Made by a program: the position numbers and the translations under genes. Below are positions 1-9,615 of a stretch of 64,000 nt of DNA, piece by piece (positions within the stretch are counted from its first letter, which is position 1; each line of letters starts with the position of its first letter). The notes beneath the pieces were generated by a model. The model made no database searches and was not told where the DNA came from. It saw only the letters and a program-made list of their open reading frames with translations. The stretch is from Streptococcus didelphis DSM 15616 (GTDB lineage Bacteria; Bacillota; Bacilli; Lactobacillales; Streptococcaceae), in contig NZ_KB904195.1 of NCBI RefSeq assembly GCF_000380005.1, positions 146,005 through 210,004 of the forward strand, given 5' to 3'.

Positions 1-2
1 TG

Positions 3-377
3 GAAAAGACAGCAAAAATACAAGCAGCAGTCAATCAAATACGACTAGCACCAGGTTGCTACCAAACAGAAGTCATTGATTACTGTAAAGAAAAGAATAT
101 TCTTATTGAAGCTTGGAGTCCTCTTGGTCAGGGTGAAATTTTCCAAAATCAAACTATGCTGGAATTAGCTAATAAATACCAGAAAACGGTAGCTCAAATA
201 GCTCTTGCTTGGTCTGTTCAGGAAGGTTTTATTCCTTTACCTAAATCCGTTCATGAAGACCGAATTAAAGAAAATATGGACTTCTTAGATATTGAACTAT
301 CTCAAGAAGATATTAACATTATTAGAAATTTACCAGGTATGGCTCCTATTCCAGACCCTGATACAAAAGATTATTAA
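3..377 (+). CDS. Aldo/keto reductase, C-terminal part (gene starts before the window)
   Basis: The reading frame is open from base 3 and lacks a start codon of the right size, so the 5' part lies upstream. The visible 124 residues contain the aldo/keto reductase C-terminal half: a Q-x-E core (GCYQTEVIDYCK), the LIEAWSPLGQG strand, and the KSVHEDRIKENMDF segment that binds the adenosine phosphate of NADPH. The family reduces aldehydes and ketones with NADPH; many streptococcal members are annotated as 2,5-diketo-gluconate reductase-like without a proven substrate. The catalytic Asp/Tyr/Lys/His tetrad lies outside the window and cannot be checked. A terminator follows directly. Family assignment is secure; substrate is unknown. 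Confidence 0.88.
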   Translation, partial: EKTAKIQAAVNQIRLAPGCYQTEVIDYCKEKNILIEAWSPLGQGEIFQNQTMLELANKYQKTVAQIALAWSVQEGFIPLPKSVHEDRIKENMDFLDIELSQEDINIIRNLPGMAPIPDPDTKDY

Positions 378-387
378 GATCCAAAAG

Positions 388-414
388 AACAGGTAGCTTA
401 CTACTTGTTTTTTT
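388..414 (+). terminator. Rho-independent terminator of the aldo/keto reductase gene
   Basis: A 9-bp stem (AACAGGTAG / CTACTTGTT, one G-T pair) with a 4-base loop is followed by a run of T. It starts 10 bases after the stop codon. Confidence 0.8.
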
Positions 415-420
415 ATGAGC

Positions 421-449
421 TTGACAAAGAATTGTCATTTTTATATAAT
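421..449 (+). promoter_or_regulatory. Consensus promoter for the ICMT-family gene, overlapping a dyad
   Basis: TTGACA at 421-426 and TATAAT at 444-449 are separated by 17 bases, a perfect sigma-70/SigA promoter. The -35 box overlaps an inverted repeat, TGACAA (422-427) and TTGTCA (432-437), which could be an operator; that role is inference. Confidence 0.75.
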
Positions 450-495
450 ATATTCTAATGAAATTAAATAAAAAAGGTAAAGAGGTTAAAAATCG

Positions 496-1023
496 TTGAT
501 AGTATTTATAATGATTAGCATGTTTCTAATCAGATTGGTATTTCTGAAATTATCTATAAAAAATGAGAAAAAAATCCGAGGAGAAGGTGGTATCGAATGT
601 GGAAAGAAAAACACACAATTTTTAACCCTTCTTCATATTATGATATATGCTTTTTCCTTGATAGAAGCTGTATTGAAGCAAATTCGTTTTGATTGGATTA
701 GCTTGCTTGGTTTCTTATTAATGGCATCTTCAATAGTAGCCCTTTATTATGTGACACAGCTCTTAGGAGATATCTGGACTGTTAAATTAATGATTGCTAA
801 GAATCATCGCTATGTAAATCACTGGCTCTTTAGATATGTTAAACATCCTAATTACTTTCTAAATATAGGCCCAGAGATGATTGGGATTGTTTTATTATGT
901 CATGCGAGTATAACAGCTTGCTTGTTATTCCCTTTTTATATCCTCTCTTTATCTATTCGTATTGTTGAAGAAAATCGATTGCTAAAAGAAGTGATTATCC
1001 CAAATACTTTAAATAACATGTAA
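496..1023 (+). CDS. Isoprenylcysteine carboxyl methyltransferase (ICMT)-family membrane protein
   Basis: A 175-residue integral membrane protein with about five hydrophobic segments. The C-terminal half carries the ICMT/PEMT signature: RYVKHPNYFLNIGPE (the His-Pro cofactor motif) and a closing EENRLLKEV segment with the paired Glu. Eukaryotic members methylate prenylated cysteines using S-adenosylmethionine; the role of bacterial members is mostly unknown, and no prenylated substrate is evident nearby. The start chosen is TTG at 496, with AGAGG 10 bases upstream; ATG at 511 is an alternative that loses five residues. It has its own consensus promoter and lies alone between a terminator and the glyQS leader, so it appears monocistronic. 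Family call is good, function unknown. Confidence 0.75.
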   Translation: MIVFIMISMFLIRLVFLKLSIKNEKKIRGEGGIECGKKNTQFLTLLHIMIYAFSLIEAVLKQIRFDWISLLGFLLMASSIVALYYVTQLLGDIWTVKLMIAKNHRYVNHWLFRYVKHPNYFLNIGPEMIGIVLLCHASITACLLFPFYILSLSIRIVEENRLLKEVIIPNTLNNM

Positions 1024-1048
1024 GCTTTCATTTATCTTTTGTCAGGAA

Positions 1049-1077
1049 TGGACAATTAAGCTGTCTTGTGCTAATAT
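1049..1077 (+). promoter_or_regulatory. Promoter of the glyQS operon
   Basis: TGGACA (1049-1054) and TAATAT (1072-1077) with a 17-base spacer. The predicted transcript start near 1084 gives a leader of about 300 nt, which contains the T-box. Confidence 0.6.
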
Positions 1078-1083
1078 AGGGGA

Positions 1084-1291
1084 TAAGAAAGAAAATCTTT
1101 ACCTTTTTCTAAAGAGAGCTTGGAAATGCTGGAAACCAGGTGTGAGGGTAAGCGACATAGGCACTTTCTGTCCATATTTTATTTTAATTTTAATTAATAA
1201 TATAGTAATGAAGTCATAAACTAGGGTGGAACCGCGTTTCAACGCCCCTATACAATTTGTATGGGATAATTGAAGTGTGGGCCACCTTTTT
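1084..1291 (+). promoter_or_regulatory. T-box riboswitch (tRNA-Gly sensing) upstream of glyQS
   Basis: The T-box core AGGGTGGAACCGCG lies at 1223-1236. The antiterminator pairs CTAGGG (1221-1226) with the CCCCTA segment near 1245-1251, leaving the TGGAA bulge that contacts the uncharged tRNA acceptor end. The alternative structure is a long terminator hairpin: GGTGG-AA-CCGCGTTTCAA pairs with TTGAAGTGTGG-G-CCACC (ending 1286), closed by CCCTATAC/GTATGGG and followed by TTTTT at 1287-1291. Stem I contains the CTGG/CCAG apical hairpin near 1130. A GGC triplet at 1160-1162 on the 3' side of stem I is a plausible glycine specifier, but this was not folded by computer. Known logic of the family: uncharged tRNA-Gly stabilises the antiterminator and turns on glycyl-tRNA synthetase. 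A further hairpin (CCTTACTTAT/ATAAGTAGGG) lies between the terminator and glyQ. Confidence 0.93.
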
Positions 1292-1386
1292 GCTATAGAA
1301 AAGTCCTTACTTATAAAATGATAAGTAGGGAAAAGCCCTTTCTAAAGAACCAATGAAAAATAAACCTACATAAGGAGTAATAGTAA

Positions 1387-2304
1387 ATGTCAAAGAAATT
1401 AACCTTTCAAGAAATCATTTTAACCCTACAACAGTTTTGGAATGATAAGGGCTGCATGTTGATGCAGGCCTATGATAATGAAAAAGGGGCGGGAACTATG
1501 AGCCCTTATACCTTCCTTCGTGCTATTGGACCAGAGCCTTGGAATGCTGCCTATGTAGAGCCAAGCCGTCGTCCTGCTGATGGACGTTATGGTGAAAATC
1601 CTAACCGTCTTTATCAGCACCACCAATTCCAAGTAGTTATGAAACCATCTCCCTCAAATATTCAAGAACTATACTTGGCTTCTTTGGAAAAGTTGGGAAT
1701 TAATCCTTTAGAGCATGATATTCGCTTTGTAGAGGATAACTGGGAAAATCCTTCAACAGGCTCTGCAGGACTTGGGTGGGAGGTCTGGCTAGATGGCATG
1801 GAAATTACGCAATTTACCTATTTCCAACAGGTGGGAGGTCTTGAAACCAATCCTGTAACAGCAGAAGTAACCTACGGTTTGGAACGCCTAGCCTCTTATA
1901 TTCAAGAAGTTGATTCTGTTTATGATATTGAATGGGCTCCTGGTGTAAAATATGGAGAAATTTTCTTGCAACCAGAATTTGAACATTCTAAATACTCATT
2001 TGAAGTATCAGATCAAGCTATGCTGTTGGATAATTTTGAGAAATTTGAAAGCGAAGCAAGCCGAGCCTTAGAAGAAGGACTAGTACACCCAGCCTATGAC
2101 TATGTGCTTAAATGTTCTCATACTTTTAATTTGTTAGATGCACGTGGGGCAGTTTCAGTAACAGAGCGAGCTGGTTATATCGCTCGTATCAGAAACCTAG
2201 CAAGGCTAGTAGCCAAGACATTTGTTTCAGAACGTCAAAAATTAGGCTTTCCACTATTAGATGAAGCAAGTCGTGCAGAATTGTTGAAGGAGGAAACGAA
2301 CTAA
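1387..2304 (+). CDS. glyQ: Glycyl-tRNA synthetase alpha subunit
   Basis: The 305-residue alpha chain of the bacterial alpha2-beta2 glycyl-tRNA synthetase, which charges tRNA-Gly with glycine using ATP. It carries the class II catalytic core: [13 protein letters not shown] near the N-terminus, the [19 protein letters not shown] segment and the [19 protein letters not shown] segment, all typical of GlyQ. Length matches the family. The start is ATG with AAGGAG 9 bases upstream. Its TAA stop overlaps the ATG of glyS by one base (TAATG), which suggests translational coupling for 1:1 subunit synthesis. Expression is expected to depend on the T-box just upstream. Confidence 0.98.
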   Translation: MSKKLTFQEIILTLQQFWNDKGCMLMQAYDNEKGAGTMSPYTFLRAIGPEPWNAAYVEPSRRPADGRYGENPNRLYQHHQFQVVMKPSPSNIQELYLASLEKLGINPLEHDIRFVEDNWENPSTGSAGLGWEVWLDGMEITQFTYFQQVGGLETNPVTAEVTYGLERLASYIQEVDSVYDIEWAPGVKYGEIFLQPEFEHSKYSFEVSDQAMLLDNFEKFESEASRALEEGLVHPAYDYVLKCSHTFNLLDARGAVSVTERAGYIARIRNLARLVAKTFVSERQKLGFPLLDEASRAELLKEETN

Positions 2305-4343
2305 TGGTTAAAAATTTACTTGTAGAATTAGGACTTGAAGAATTACCAGCTTATGTGGTAACGTCAAGTGAAAAACAACTTGTTGATAAAATGGCAGCCT
2401 TTCTGACTGAAAATCGTCTTTCTTATGATAGAATTGAAGGTTTTTCCACTCCTCGTCGCCTAGCTTTAAGGGTACTAGGATTGGCAGATAAGCAGACAGA
2501 TTTAACAGAAAATTTTAAGGGACCTGCTAAAAAAATTGCCCTTGATGCCCAAGGAAATTTTTCAAAGGCTGCTCAAGGTTTTGTCCGTGGCAAGGGTTTA
2601 AGTACTGATGACATAGAATTTCGAACAATTAAGGGAGAAGACTATGTTTATGTCACTAAACATGAGTCTGGAAAAGATGCTAAAGAAGTTTTGACAGGGA
2701 TTCCAGGACTCTTAGCAAGTTTAAGTTTTCCTGTTTCAATGCATTGGGCAGCAAACACTTTTGAATATATTCGGCCTGTTCACACCTTAACAGTTCTCTT
2801 GGATGATGAGGCTTTGGAACTTGACTTCTTGGATATTCATTCTGGACGCGTAAGCCGAGGGCATCGTTTCCTAGGACATGAGGTAGAAATTACAAGCGCA
2901 GATTCTTATGAGGCTGATTTGCGCAGCCAATTCGTCATTGCAAGTCCTAAAGAACGTCAAGAAATGATTCTTGATCAGATTAAAGAGCTTGAAAAAGTCC
3001 ATCAGATTCAGGTAGATATTGATGAGGACTTACTCAATGAGGTGCTTAATCTTGTGGAATATCCGACTGCTTTTATGGGATCTTTTGACGCTAAGTATTT
3101 GGCGGTGCCTGAGGAAGTACTTGTGACCTCCATGAAGAATCATCAAAGATACTTTGTAGTGAGAGATGCAAAAGGTCACTTATTACCAAACTTTATTTCA
3201 GTTCGTAATGGGAATGACAAGCATATTGAAAATGTTATTAAGGGAAATGAAAAAGTCTTGGTGGCACGTTTAGAAGATGGGGAATTTTTCTGGCGTGAAG
3301 ATCAAAAACTGACTATTTCTGAGTTAGTTGAAAAGTTAGCTCATGTGACCTTCCATGAAAAGATTGGCTCTCTGGCTGAACACATGGCACGTACAGAAGT
3401 GATTGCAGCCTATCTAGCTGAGAAAGCTGCTTTATCTGAAGAAGAAAAAGAGGCTGTGGCGCGTGCAAGTCGTATCTATAAATTTGACTTATTAACGGGT
3501 ATGGTTGGTGAGTTTGATGAGCTACAAGGTATTATGGGAGAAAAGTATGCCTTGCTAGCAGGAGAAAAACCAGCTGTAGCGAAAGCCATTCGTGAACATT
3601 ATTTACCTAATTCTGCTGAAGGGAAACTTCCAGAAACTAGGGTTGGGGCCATTTTAGCCTTAGCTGATAAATTGGATACTCTTTTAGCCTTCTTTTCTGT
3701 GGGACTTATTCCATCAGGTTCAAATGATCCTTATGCGCTTCGCCGTGCAACCCAAGGAATTGTCCGTATTTTAGAAGAATTTGGTTGGCAAATTCCAATG
3801 GATGCCTTAATCGATGAGCTTTATGCCTTAAGGTTTGATAGTTTAACCTATAATAACAAGCTTGAAGTAATGAACTTTATCCGTGCTCGTGTGGAAAAAA
3901 TGATGGGTAAAGCCATTCCTAAAGACATTAAAGAGGCTGTCTTAAATGGAGATAATTTTATTGTTTCTGAAATGTTAGCAGCTGCGCAAGCACTTCTTAA
4001 GGCTAGTCAAAGAAGTGACTATAAGAGATCTGTGGAAAGTCTATCACGTGTCTTTAATCTGGCTGAAAAAGCTGATTTTAAGGCTTCTGTAGATAGTACT
4101 TTGTTTGAAAACACTCAAGAAGAAAGTCTAGCAGCTGCTATTCTTAAACTTGACTTGGTTGGGAATGCCGATCAGCAGATAGATGCTGTCTTTGCTCTTA
4201 GTCCATTTATTAATGATTTCTTTGATCACACAATGGTTATGGTAGAAGACCAAGTCCTTAAAAATAATCGTTTAGCCTTGCTAGCAAGGCTTGTAGCAAA
4301 AGCAAAGAAAATTGCAGCCTTTAACCAATTAAATACAAAATAG
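2304..4343 (+). CDS. glyS: Glycyl-tRNA synthetase beta subunit
   Basis: The 679-residue beta chain of heterotetrameric glycyl-tRNA synthetase. It starts with [17 protein letters not shown], the hallmark N-terminus of GlyS, and contains the HD-like middle region and a C-terminal anticodon-binding (DALR-like) helical region with the [18 protein letters not shown] motif. The beta subunit binds the tRNA while the catalytic site lies on GlyQ. It overlaps glyQ by one base, with a strong AAGGAGG inside the end of glyQ. Full length, no sign of disruption. Confidence 0.98.
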   Translation: MVKNLLVELGLEELPAYVVTSSEKQLVDKMAAFLTENRLSYDRIEGFSTPRRLALRVLGLADKQTDLTENFKGPAKKIALDAQGNFSKAAQGFVRGKGLSTDDIEFRTIKGEDYVYVTKHESGKDAKEVLTGIPGLLASLSFPVSMHWAANTFEYIRPVHTLTVLLDDEALELDFLDIHSGRVSRGHRFLGHEVEITSADSYEADLRSQFVIASPKERQEMILDQIKELEKVHQIQVDIDEDLLNEVLNLVEYPTAFMGSFDAKYLAVPEEVLVTSMKNHQRYFVVRDAKGHLLPNFISVRNGNDKHIENVIKGNEKVLVARLEDGEFFWREDQKLTISELVEKLAHVTFHEKIGSLAEHMARTEVIAAYLAEKAALSEEEKEAVARASRIYKFDLLTGMVGEFDELQGIMGEKYALLAGEKPAVAKAIREHYLPNSAEGKLPETRVGAILALADKLDTLLAFFSVGLIPSGSNDPYALRRATQGIVRILEEFGWQIPMDALIDELYALRFDSLTYNNKLEVMNFIRARVEKMMGKAIPKDIKEAVLNGDNFIVSEMLAAAQALLKASQRSDYKRSVESLSRVFNLAEKADFKASVDSTLFENTQEESLAAAILKLDLVGNADQQIDAVFALSPFINDFFDHTMVMVEDQVLKNNRLALLARLVAKAKKIAAFNQLNTK

Positions 4344-4417
4344 GTTAAAAGCTAGTCTATTAGAAAGGAATCTTACTCAGATTTTCGAATTTGCAGTAAT
4401 AGTGGTGAATTACAGTT

Positions 4418-4675
4418 ATGGATCCTAAAAAGATTGCAAGAATTAATGAACTTGCTAAGAAAAAGAAAACAGTTGGTTTAAGTGGACCTGAAAAAGTAGA
4501 ACAAGCCAAGTTACGTGAAGAATATATTGAGGGCTACCGTCGTTCTGTTCGTCACCATATTGAAGGTATAAAAATTGTTGATGAAGAAGGTAGGGACCTA
4601 ACTCCTGAAAAATTAAAACAAGTTCAACGTGAGAAAGGGCTCCATGGACGCTCACTGGATAACCCTGATCTCTAA
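4418..4675 (+). CDS. DUF896 (YnzC-family) small protein
   Basis: An 85-residue, highly charged cytoplasmic protein. It begins [20 protein letters not shown] and has the family core [21 protein letters not shown] and the C-terminal [14 protein letters not shown]896 proteins are short three-helix proteins common in Firmicutes, and B. subtilis YnzC is linked to the SOS-induced yneA operon; no biochemical function is established. Here it follows glyS by 74 bases with no terminator between, so it is probably cotranscribed. Only a weak ribosome site (GGTG about 12 bases upstream) is visible. Confidence 0.85.
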   Translation: MDPKKIARINELAKKKKTVGLSGPEKVEQAKLREEYIEGYRRSVRHHIEGIKIVDEEGRDLTPEKLKQVQREKGLHGRSLDNPDL

Positions 4676-4754
4676 GACCTCAAAACCAGTCTTTATCACT
4701 GCTAAGCTACTTTTTATTGTTTAAAAAGTATGGTCTAAACAAGTCAGCTACACC

Positions 4755-4792
4755 CCTTAAGTTGGATTTTCTTTCCAATTTAAGGTTTTTTT
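4755..4792 (+). terminator. Terminator of the glyQS-ynzC unit; shares its hairpin with 62.3 kb
   Basis: A 12-bp stem (CCTTAAGTTGGA / TCCAATTTAAGG, one G-T pair) with a 7-base loop and seven T residues. The same hairpin core recurs at 62327-62360. A weaker AT-rich hairpin (ACTTTTT/AAAAAGT) lies just upstream, near 4710-4730. Confidence 0.85.
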
Positions 4793-4925
4793 ATATGAAA
4801 TAAGCAGAAATTCTAAGGATAAAGTCATGTAATTATCAGTATTAAAATTGGTTAAAAAGTAAATATTAGAAAAAAATGCTGATTTTTAATATAATAGAAG
4901 AAATTAAAGAAAGAAGGTAAGAATT

Positions 4926-5270
4926 ATGGGAATGAAAAAAATTTCAGTAGTGTCTCTAACGGCTTTATCTTTAATCACATTATCCGCTTGTAGTGGGGGT
5001 ATGAACCATAGCAATAAAACAAGCAATCAAACTAGTACACAAGAAACAAAAAAATCAGATATTTCAGAAAAGAAAGCAAAAATAATTGCCTTCAAGGATG
5101 CTTCTGTTTCAGAAGCAGAAGCTAAAATGATTCAAGTCAAGAAAGAAAAAGATGATGGTATTTCCATCTATGACATTGAGTTTAAACATAAAGATAAAGA
5201 ATACAGCTACACAATTGATGCTAAATCAGGAGATATTCTAGAGAAATCGTCAGAGCCTATTCATGATTAG
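4926..5270 (+). CDS. Small lipoprotein with a PepSY-like domain
   Basis: A 114-residue exported protein. The N-terminus is a lipoprotein signal peptide (MKKISVVSLTALSLITLSAC) with lipobox LSAC, so the mature protein should be lipid-anchored at that Cys on the outer membrane face. A Ser/Thr/Asn-rich linker follows, then one PepSY-like module (DASVSEAEAKMIQVKKEKDDG through YSYTIDAKSGDILEKSSE). PepSY domains are found in protease propeptides and stand-alone envelope proteins and are thought to inhibit proteases, which is not shown here. AAGAAGG lies upstream of the ATG at 4926; ATG at 4932 is an alternative. It has its own -10 (TATAAT, 4890-4895) and terminator, so it is monocistronic. Confidence 0.82.
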   Translation: MGMKKISVVSLTALSLITLSACSGGMNHSNKTSNQTSTQETKKSDISEKKAKIIAFKDASVSEAEAKMIQVKKEKDDGISIYDIEFKHKDKEYSYTIDAKSGDILEKSSEPIHD

Positions 5271-5300
5271 AATAGCCTCGTTTAAAATCAAGAGGAAAGA

Positions 5301-5326
5301 GTAGAAGCCTAGCTTCTGCTTTTTTT
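5301..5326 (+). terminator. Terminator after the PepSY lipoprotein gene
   Basis: An 8-bp stem GTAGAAGC/GCTTCTGC (one G-T pair), 3-base loop, and seven T residues. Confidence 0.85.
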
Positions 5327-5399
5327 GCTATCTTATCATAAATTTCTAAGTCATAAAAAATTTCTGATAATACTTTTTGGACATTTTTAGCTATAATAG

Positions 5400-6953
<1,554 letters not shown>

Positions 6954-6962
6954 GAGGATAAA

Positions 6963-8801
6963 ATGGAATTTTCTAAAGAAACAAGACGCTTAGCTCTCCA
7001 GAAAATGCAGGAACGTAACTTAGATTTACTTGTTATTGGTGGTGGAATCACAGGAGCTGGGGTAGCTTTACAGGCTGCAGCAAGTGGTCTAGAAACTGGC
7101 TTGATTGAAATGCAGGACTTTTCAGAAGGAACTTCAAGTCGTTCAACCAAGTTAGTTCATGGAGGATTACGTTACCTCAAACAATTTGATGTCGAAGTAG
7201 TTTCTGATACTGTTTCAGAAAGAGCTGTTGTTCAACAAATTGCTCCTCATATCCCAAAACCAGATCCCATGCTTTTGCCTGTTTATGATGAAAAAGGCAG
7301 CACCTTTAGCATGTTTCGTTTGAAGGTTGCTATGGATTTGTATGATTTATTAGCAGGTGTTTCAAATACAGCTTTAGCAAATAAGGTTCTTACTAAAGAA
7401 GAAGTATTAGCAAGAGAGCCAGATTTAGAAAAAGAAGGTCTTCTAGGTGGTGGGGTTTATCTTGATTTTAGAAATAATGATGCAAGGCTAGTTATTGAAA
7501 ATATTAAACGCGCCAATCGTGATGGAGCCCTCATTGCAAGTCATGTTAAAGCAGAAGATTTCTTATTTGATGACAAGGGTAAAATTATTGGTGTTAAAGC
7601 ACGCGACCTTTTAACTGACCAGCTTATTACTATAAAGGCTAAGACGGTTATCAATACAACCGGACCTTGGAGTGATGAAGTACGTAACTTCTCAAATAAA
7701 GGGGAAGAAATCCATCAACTACGTCCAACTAAGGGAGTACATCTTGTTGTAGACCGTAAAAAATTAAATGTATCTCAGCCAGTTTATGTGGATACTGGTT
7801 TAAATGATGGTCGTATGGTTTTTGTACTTCCACGTGAAGAAAAAACCTATTTTGGAACCACAGATACAGACTATACTGGAGATTTAAAAGATCCTAAAGT
7901 CAGCCAAGAAGATGTTGACTACCTATTAAACGTCATTAATAGACGCTTCCCTAATGCCAAGATAAGTATTAATGATATTGAAAGCTCATGGGCAGGTCTA
8001 AGACCTCTTCTTTCTAATAACAGTGCTTCTGACTACAATGGTGGTAATAGTGGGAAATTAAGTGACCATAGTTTTGATAATCTTATTGAAACAGTTAAGT
8101 TATATATTGATCATCAAGAAAGTAGAGATGCTGTTGAACAAGCTATAAAAGCTGTTGAGTCAAGCACTTCAGAAAAAGAATTGGACCCATCAGCTATCTC
8201 AAGAGGGTCAAGTTTTGAAAGGGATGCAAATGGACTCTTCACTCTTGCTGGTGGTAAAATTACTGACTATCGCAAGATGGCTGAAGGTGCCTTAGAAGTC
8301 ATCATCCAAGTCTTGAAAGATGAGTTTGGTAAATCCTTTAAACTAATTAATTCAAAAACCTATCCTGTTTCTGGAGGTGAAATTAACCCTGCAAATGTTG
8401 AGTCTGAATTAGAAGCTTATGCCCAACTAGGAACCTTGAGTGGTCTGTCTATGGATGATGCACGTTATTTAGCCAGTCTATATGGTTCAAATGTTCCAAA
8501 AGTTTTTGCCTTAACCCGTAAAATCCAAGCAGCACCAGGCTTAAATTTACGTGAAACCCTATCTCTACATTATGCTATGGATTATGAAATGGCACTTCGC
8601 CCAACTGATTTCTTCCTTCGTCGTACAAATCATATCTTGTTTATGAGAGATAGTTTGGAAGAATTGATAGAGCCGGTTTTAGATGAGATGGCAAAACACC
8701 TATCTTGGTCAGATGAGCAAAAGGCTGCTCAAGAAGCAGAGCTTAGACAAACACTGAAGGATAATGATTTAGAAGCATTAAAAAGAAATAATGAGGGATA
8801 A
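6963..8801 (+). CDS. glpO: Alpha-glycerophosphate oxidase
   Basis: A 612-residue FAD enzyme that oxidises sn-glycerol 3-phosphate to dihydroxyacetone phosphate, passing electrons to O2 and making H2O2. The N-terminal dinucleotide-binding fold is LLVIGGGITGAGVALQAA, followed by the GTSSRSTKLVHGGLRYL segment that covers the flavin. The streptococcal/enterococcal oxidase differs from GlpD dehydrogenases by an insertion of about 50 residues; the region around SDYNGGNSGKLSDHSFDNL through SSTSEKELDPSAI fits that insertion, which supports the oxidase call. It lies 9 bases after glpK with TAGGAGG as ribosome site. Confidence 0.95.
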   Translation: MEFSKETRRLALQKMQERNLDLLVIGGGITGAGVALQAAASGLETGLIEMQDFSEGTSSRSTKLVHGGLRYLKQFDVEVVSDTVSERAVVQQIAPHIPKPDPMLLPVYDEKGSTFSMFRLKVAMDLYDLLAGVSNTALANKVLTKEEVLAREPDLEKEGLLGGGVYLDFRNNDARLVIENIKRANRDGALIASHVKAEDFLFDDKGKIIGVKARDLLTDQLITIKAKTVINTTGPWSDEVRNFSNKGEEIHQLRPTKGVHLVVDRKKLNVSQPVYVDTGLNDGRMVFVLPREEKTYFGTTDTDYTGDLKDPKVSQEDVDYLLNVINRRFPNAKISINDIESSWAGLRPLLSNNSASDYNGGNSGKLSDHSFDNLIETVKLYIDHQESRDAVEQAIKAVESSTSEKELDPSAISRGSSFERDANGLFTLAGGKITDYRKMAEGALEVIIQVLKDEFGKSFKLINSKTYPVSGGEINPANVESELEAYAQLGTLSGLSMDDARYLASLYGSNVPKVFALTRKIQAAPGLNLRETLSLHYAMDYEMALRPTDFFLRRTNHILFMRDSLEELIEPVLDEMAKHLSWSDEQKAAQEAELRQTLKDNDLEALKRNNEG

Positions 8802-8804
8802 ACA

Positions 8805-9506
8805 ATGGATATCTTTGGCGAATTTTTAGGAACTGCCTTGCTAATTTTACTTGGTGACGGAGTGGTTGCCGGTGTGGTTTTACCAAAGACCAAGAATAAT
8901 AATTCCGGTTGGATTGTTATTGCAGCTGGTTGGGGTATTGCTGTAGCTTTATCAGTCTTTATAGTAGGAAAAATAGCGCCTGGTCACCTTAACCCTGCTG
9001 TCAGCCTAGCCTTTGCCCTGCATGGGGATATCTCATGGACACAAGCAATTCTTTATAGTATAGCCCAGTTTTTCGGAGCTATGCTAGGTGCTGTTTTGGT
9101 CTTTCTACAATATCGTCCCCATTATCTGCTAGCAGACAATCCTGCTGATATCTTAGGAACCTTTGCTACAGGTCCAGCCTTGAAAGACACAAGTTCTAAC
9201 CTTTTTAGTGAAATAATAGGAACCTTTGTTTTAATGCTAGGGATTTTATCCTTTGGTCTGTATAAAATGCCTGAAGGTCTGGGCACCTTAGCTGTAGGGG
9301 TATTAATCATTGGTATTGGCCTTTCTTTAGGAGGAACAACTGGCTATGCTATTAACCCGGCAAGAGATTTGGGACCACGTATTGTTCACGCATTAATGCC
9401 TCTTAAGAATAAGGGAGATTCAGATTGGTCCTATGCTTGGATTCCAATTCTAGGTCCAATTGTTGGTGCATTACTAGCTGTCTTACTCTTCCAAATGATG
9501 AGTTAA
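8805..9506 (+). CDS. glpF: Glycerol uptake facilitator (aquaglyceroporin)
   Basis: A 233-residue MIP-family channel with six membrane segments. Both pore motifs are complete: HLNPAVSLAFA in the first half loop and YAINPARDLGPR in the second. The Asp after the second NPAR is typical of glycerol facilitators rather than water-only channels. It lets glycerol diffuse in, where GlpK traps it by phosphorylation. It starts 3 bases after glpO ends and is the last gene of the operon; a strong terminator follows. Confidence 0.95.
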   Translation: MDIFGEFLGTALLILLGDGVVAGVVLPKTKNNNSGWIVIAAGWGIAVALSVFIVGKIAPGHLNPAVSLAFALHGDISWTQAILYSIAQFFGAMLGAVLVFLQYRPHYLLADNPADILGTFATGPALKDTSSNLFSEIIGTFVLMLGILSFGLYKMPEGLGTLAVGVLIIGIGLSLGGTTGYAINPARDLGPRIVHALMPLKNKGDSDWSYAWIPILGPIVGALLAVLLFQMMS

Positions 9507-9533
9507 GTCTTTAGCTAGTTAACTTTCAAAAAG

Positions 9534-9571
9534 AAAAAGGGAACAAAAGAAATTAGAGAGTTCCCTTTTTT
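9534..9571 (+). terminator. Terminator of the glpKOF operon
   Basis: An 11-bp stem AAAAAGGGAAC/GTTCCCTTTTT, a 15-base loop, and a T run. Confidence 0.88.
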
Positions 9572-9573
9572 GC

Positions 9574-9612
9574 ATTAAAACGTTTTCAAAAACGGTTAAT
9601 TATTGTTACAAT
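9574..9612 (+). promoter_or_regulatory. Promoter with overlapping cre site, 6 nt from the second ATG of the oxidoreductase gene
   Basis: An extended -10 element TG-T-TACAAT occupies 9604-9612. A cre-like sequence ATTAAAACGTTTTCA (9574-9588) differs from consensus at one position and overlaps the expected -35 region, a position where CcpA would block RNA polymerase. A 13-mer AAAACGGTTAATT (9589-9601) in the spacer is repeated exactly at the tkt promoter (13373-13385). Confidence 0.6.
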
Positions 9613-9615
9613 AAG

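Noticed and set aside
4700..4735. ACTTTTT/AAAAAGT hairpin as a separate terminator
   Set aside because: Pure AT stem without a T run; the strong terminator 20 bases later suffices.
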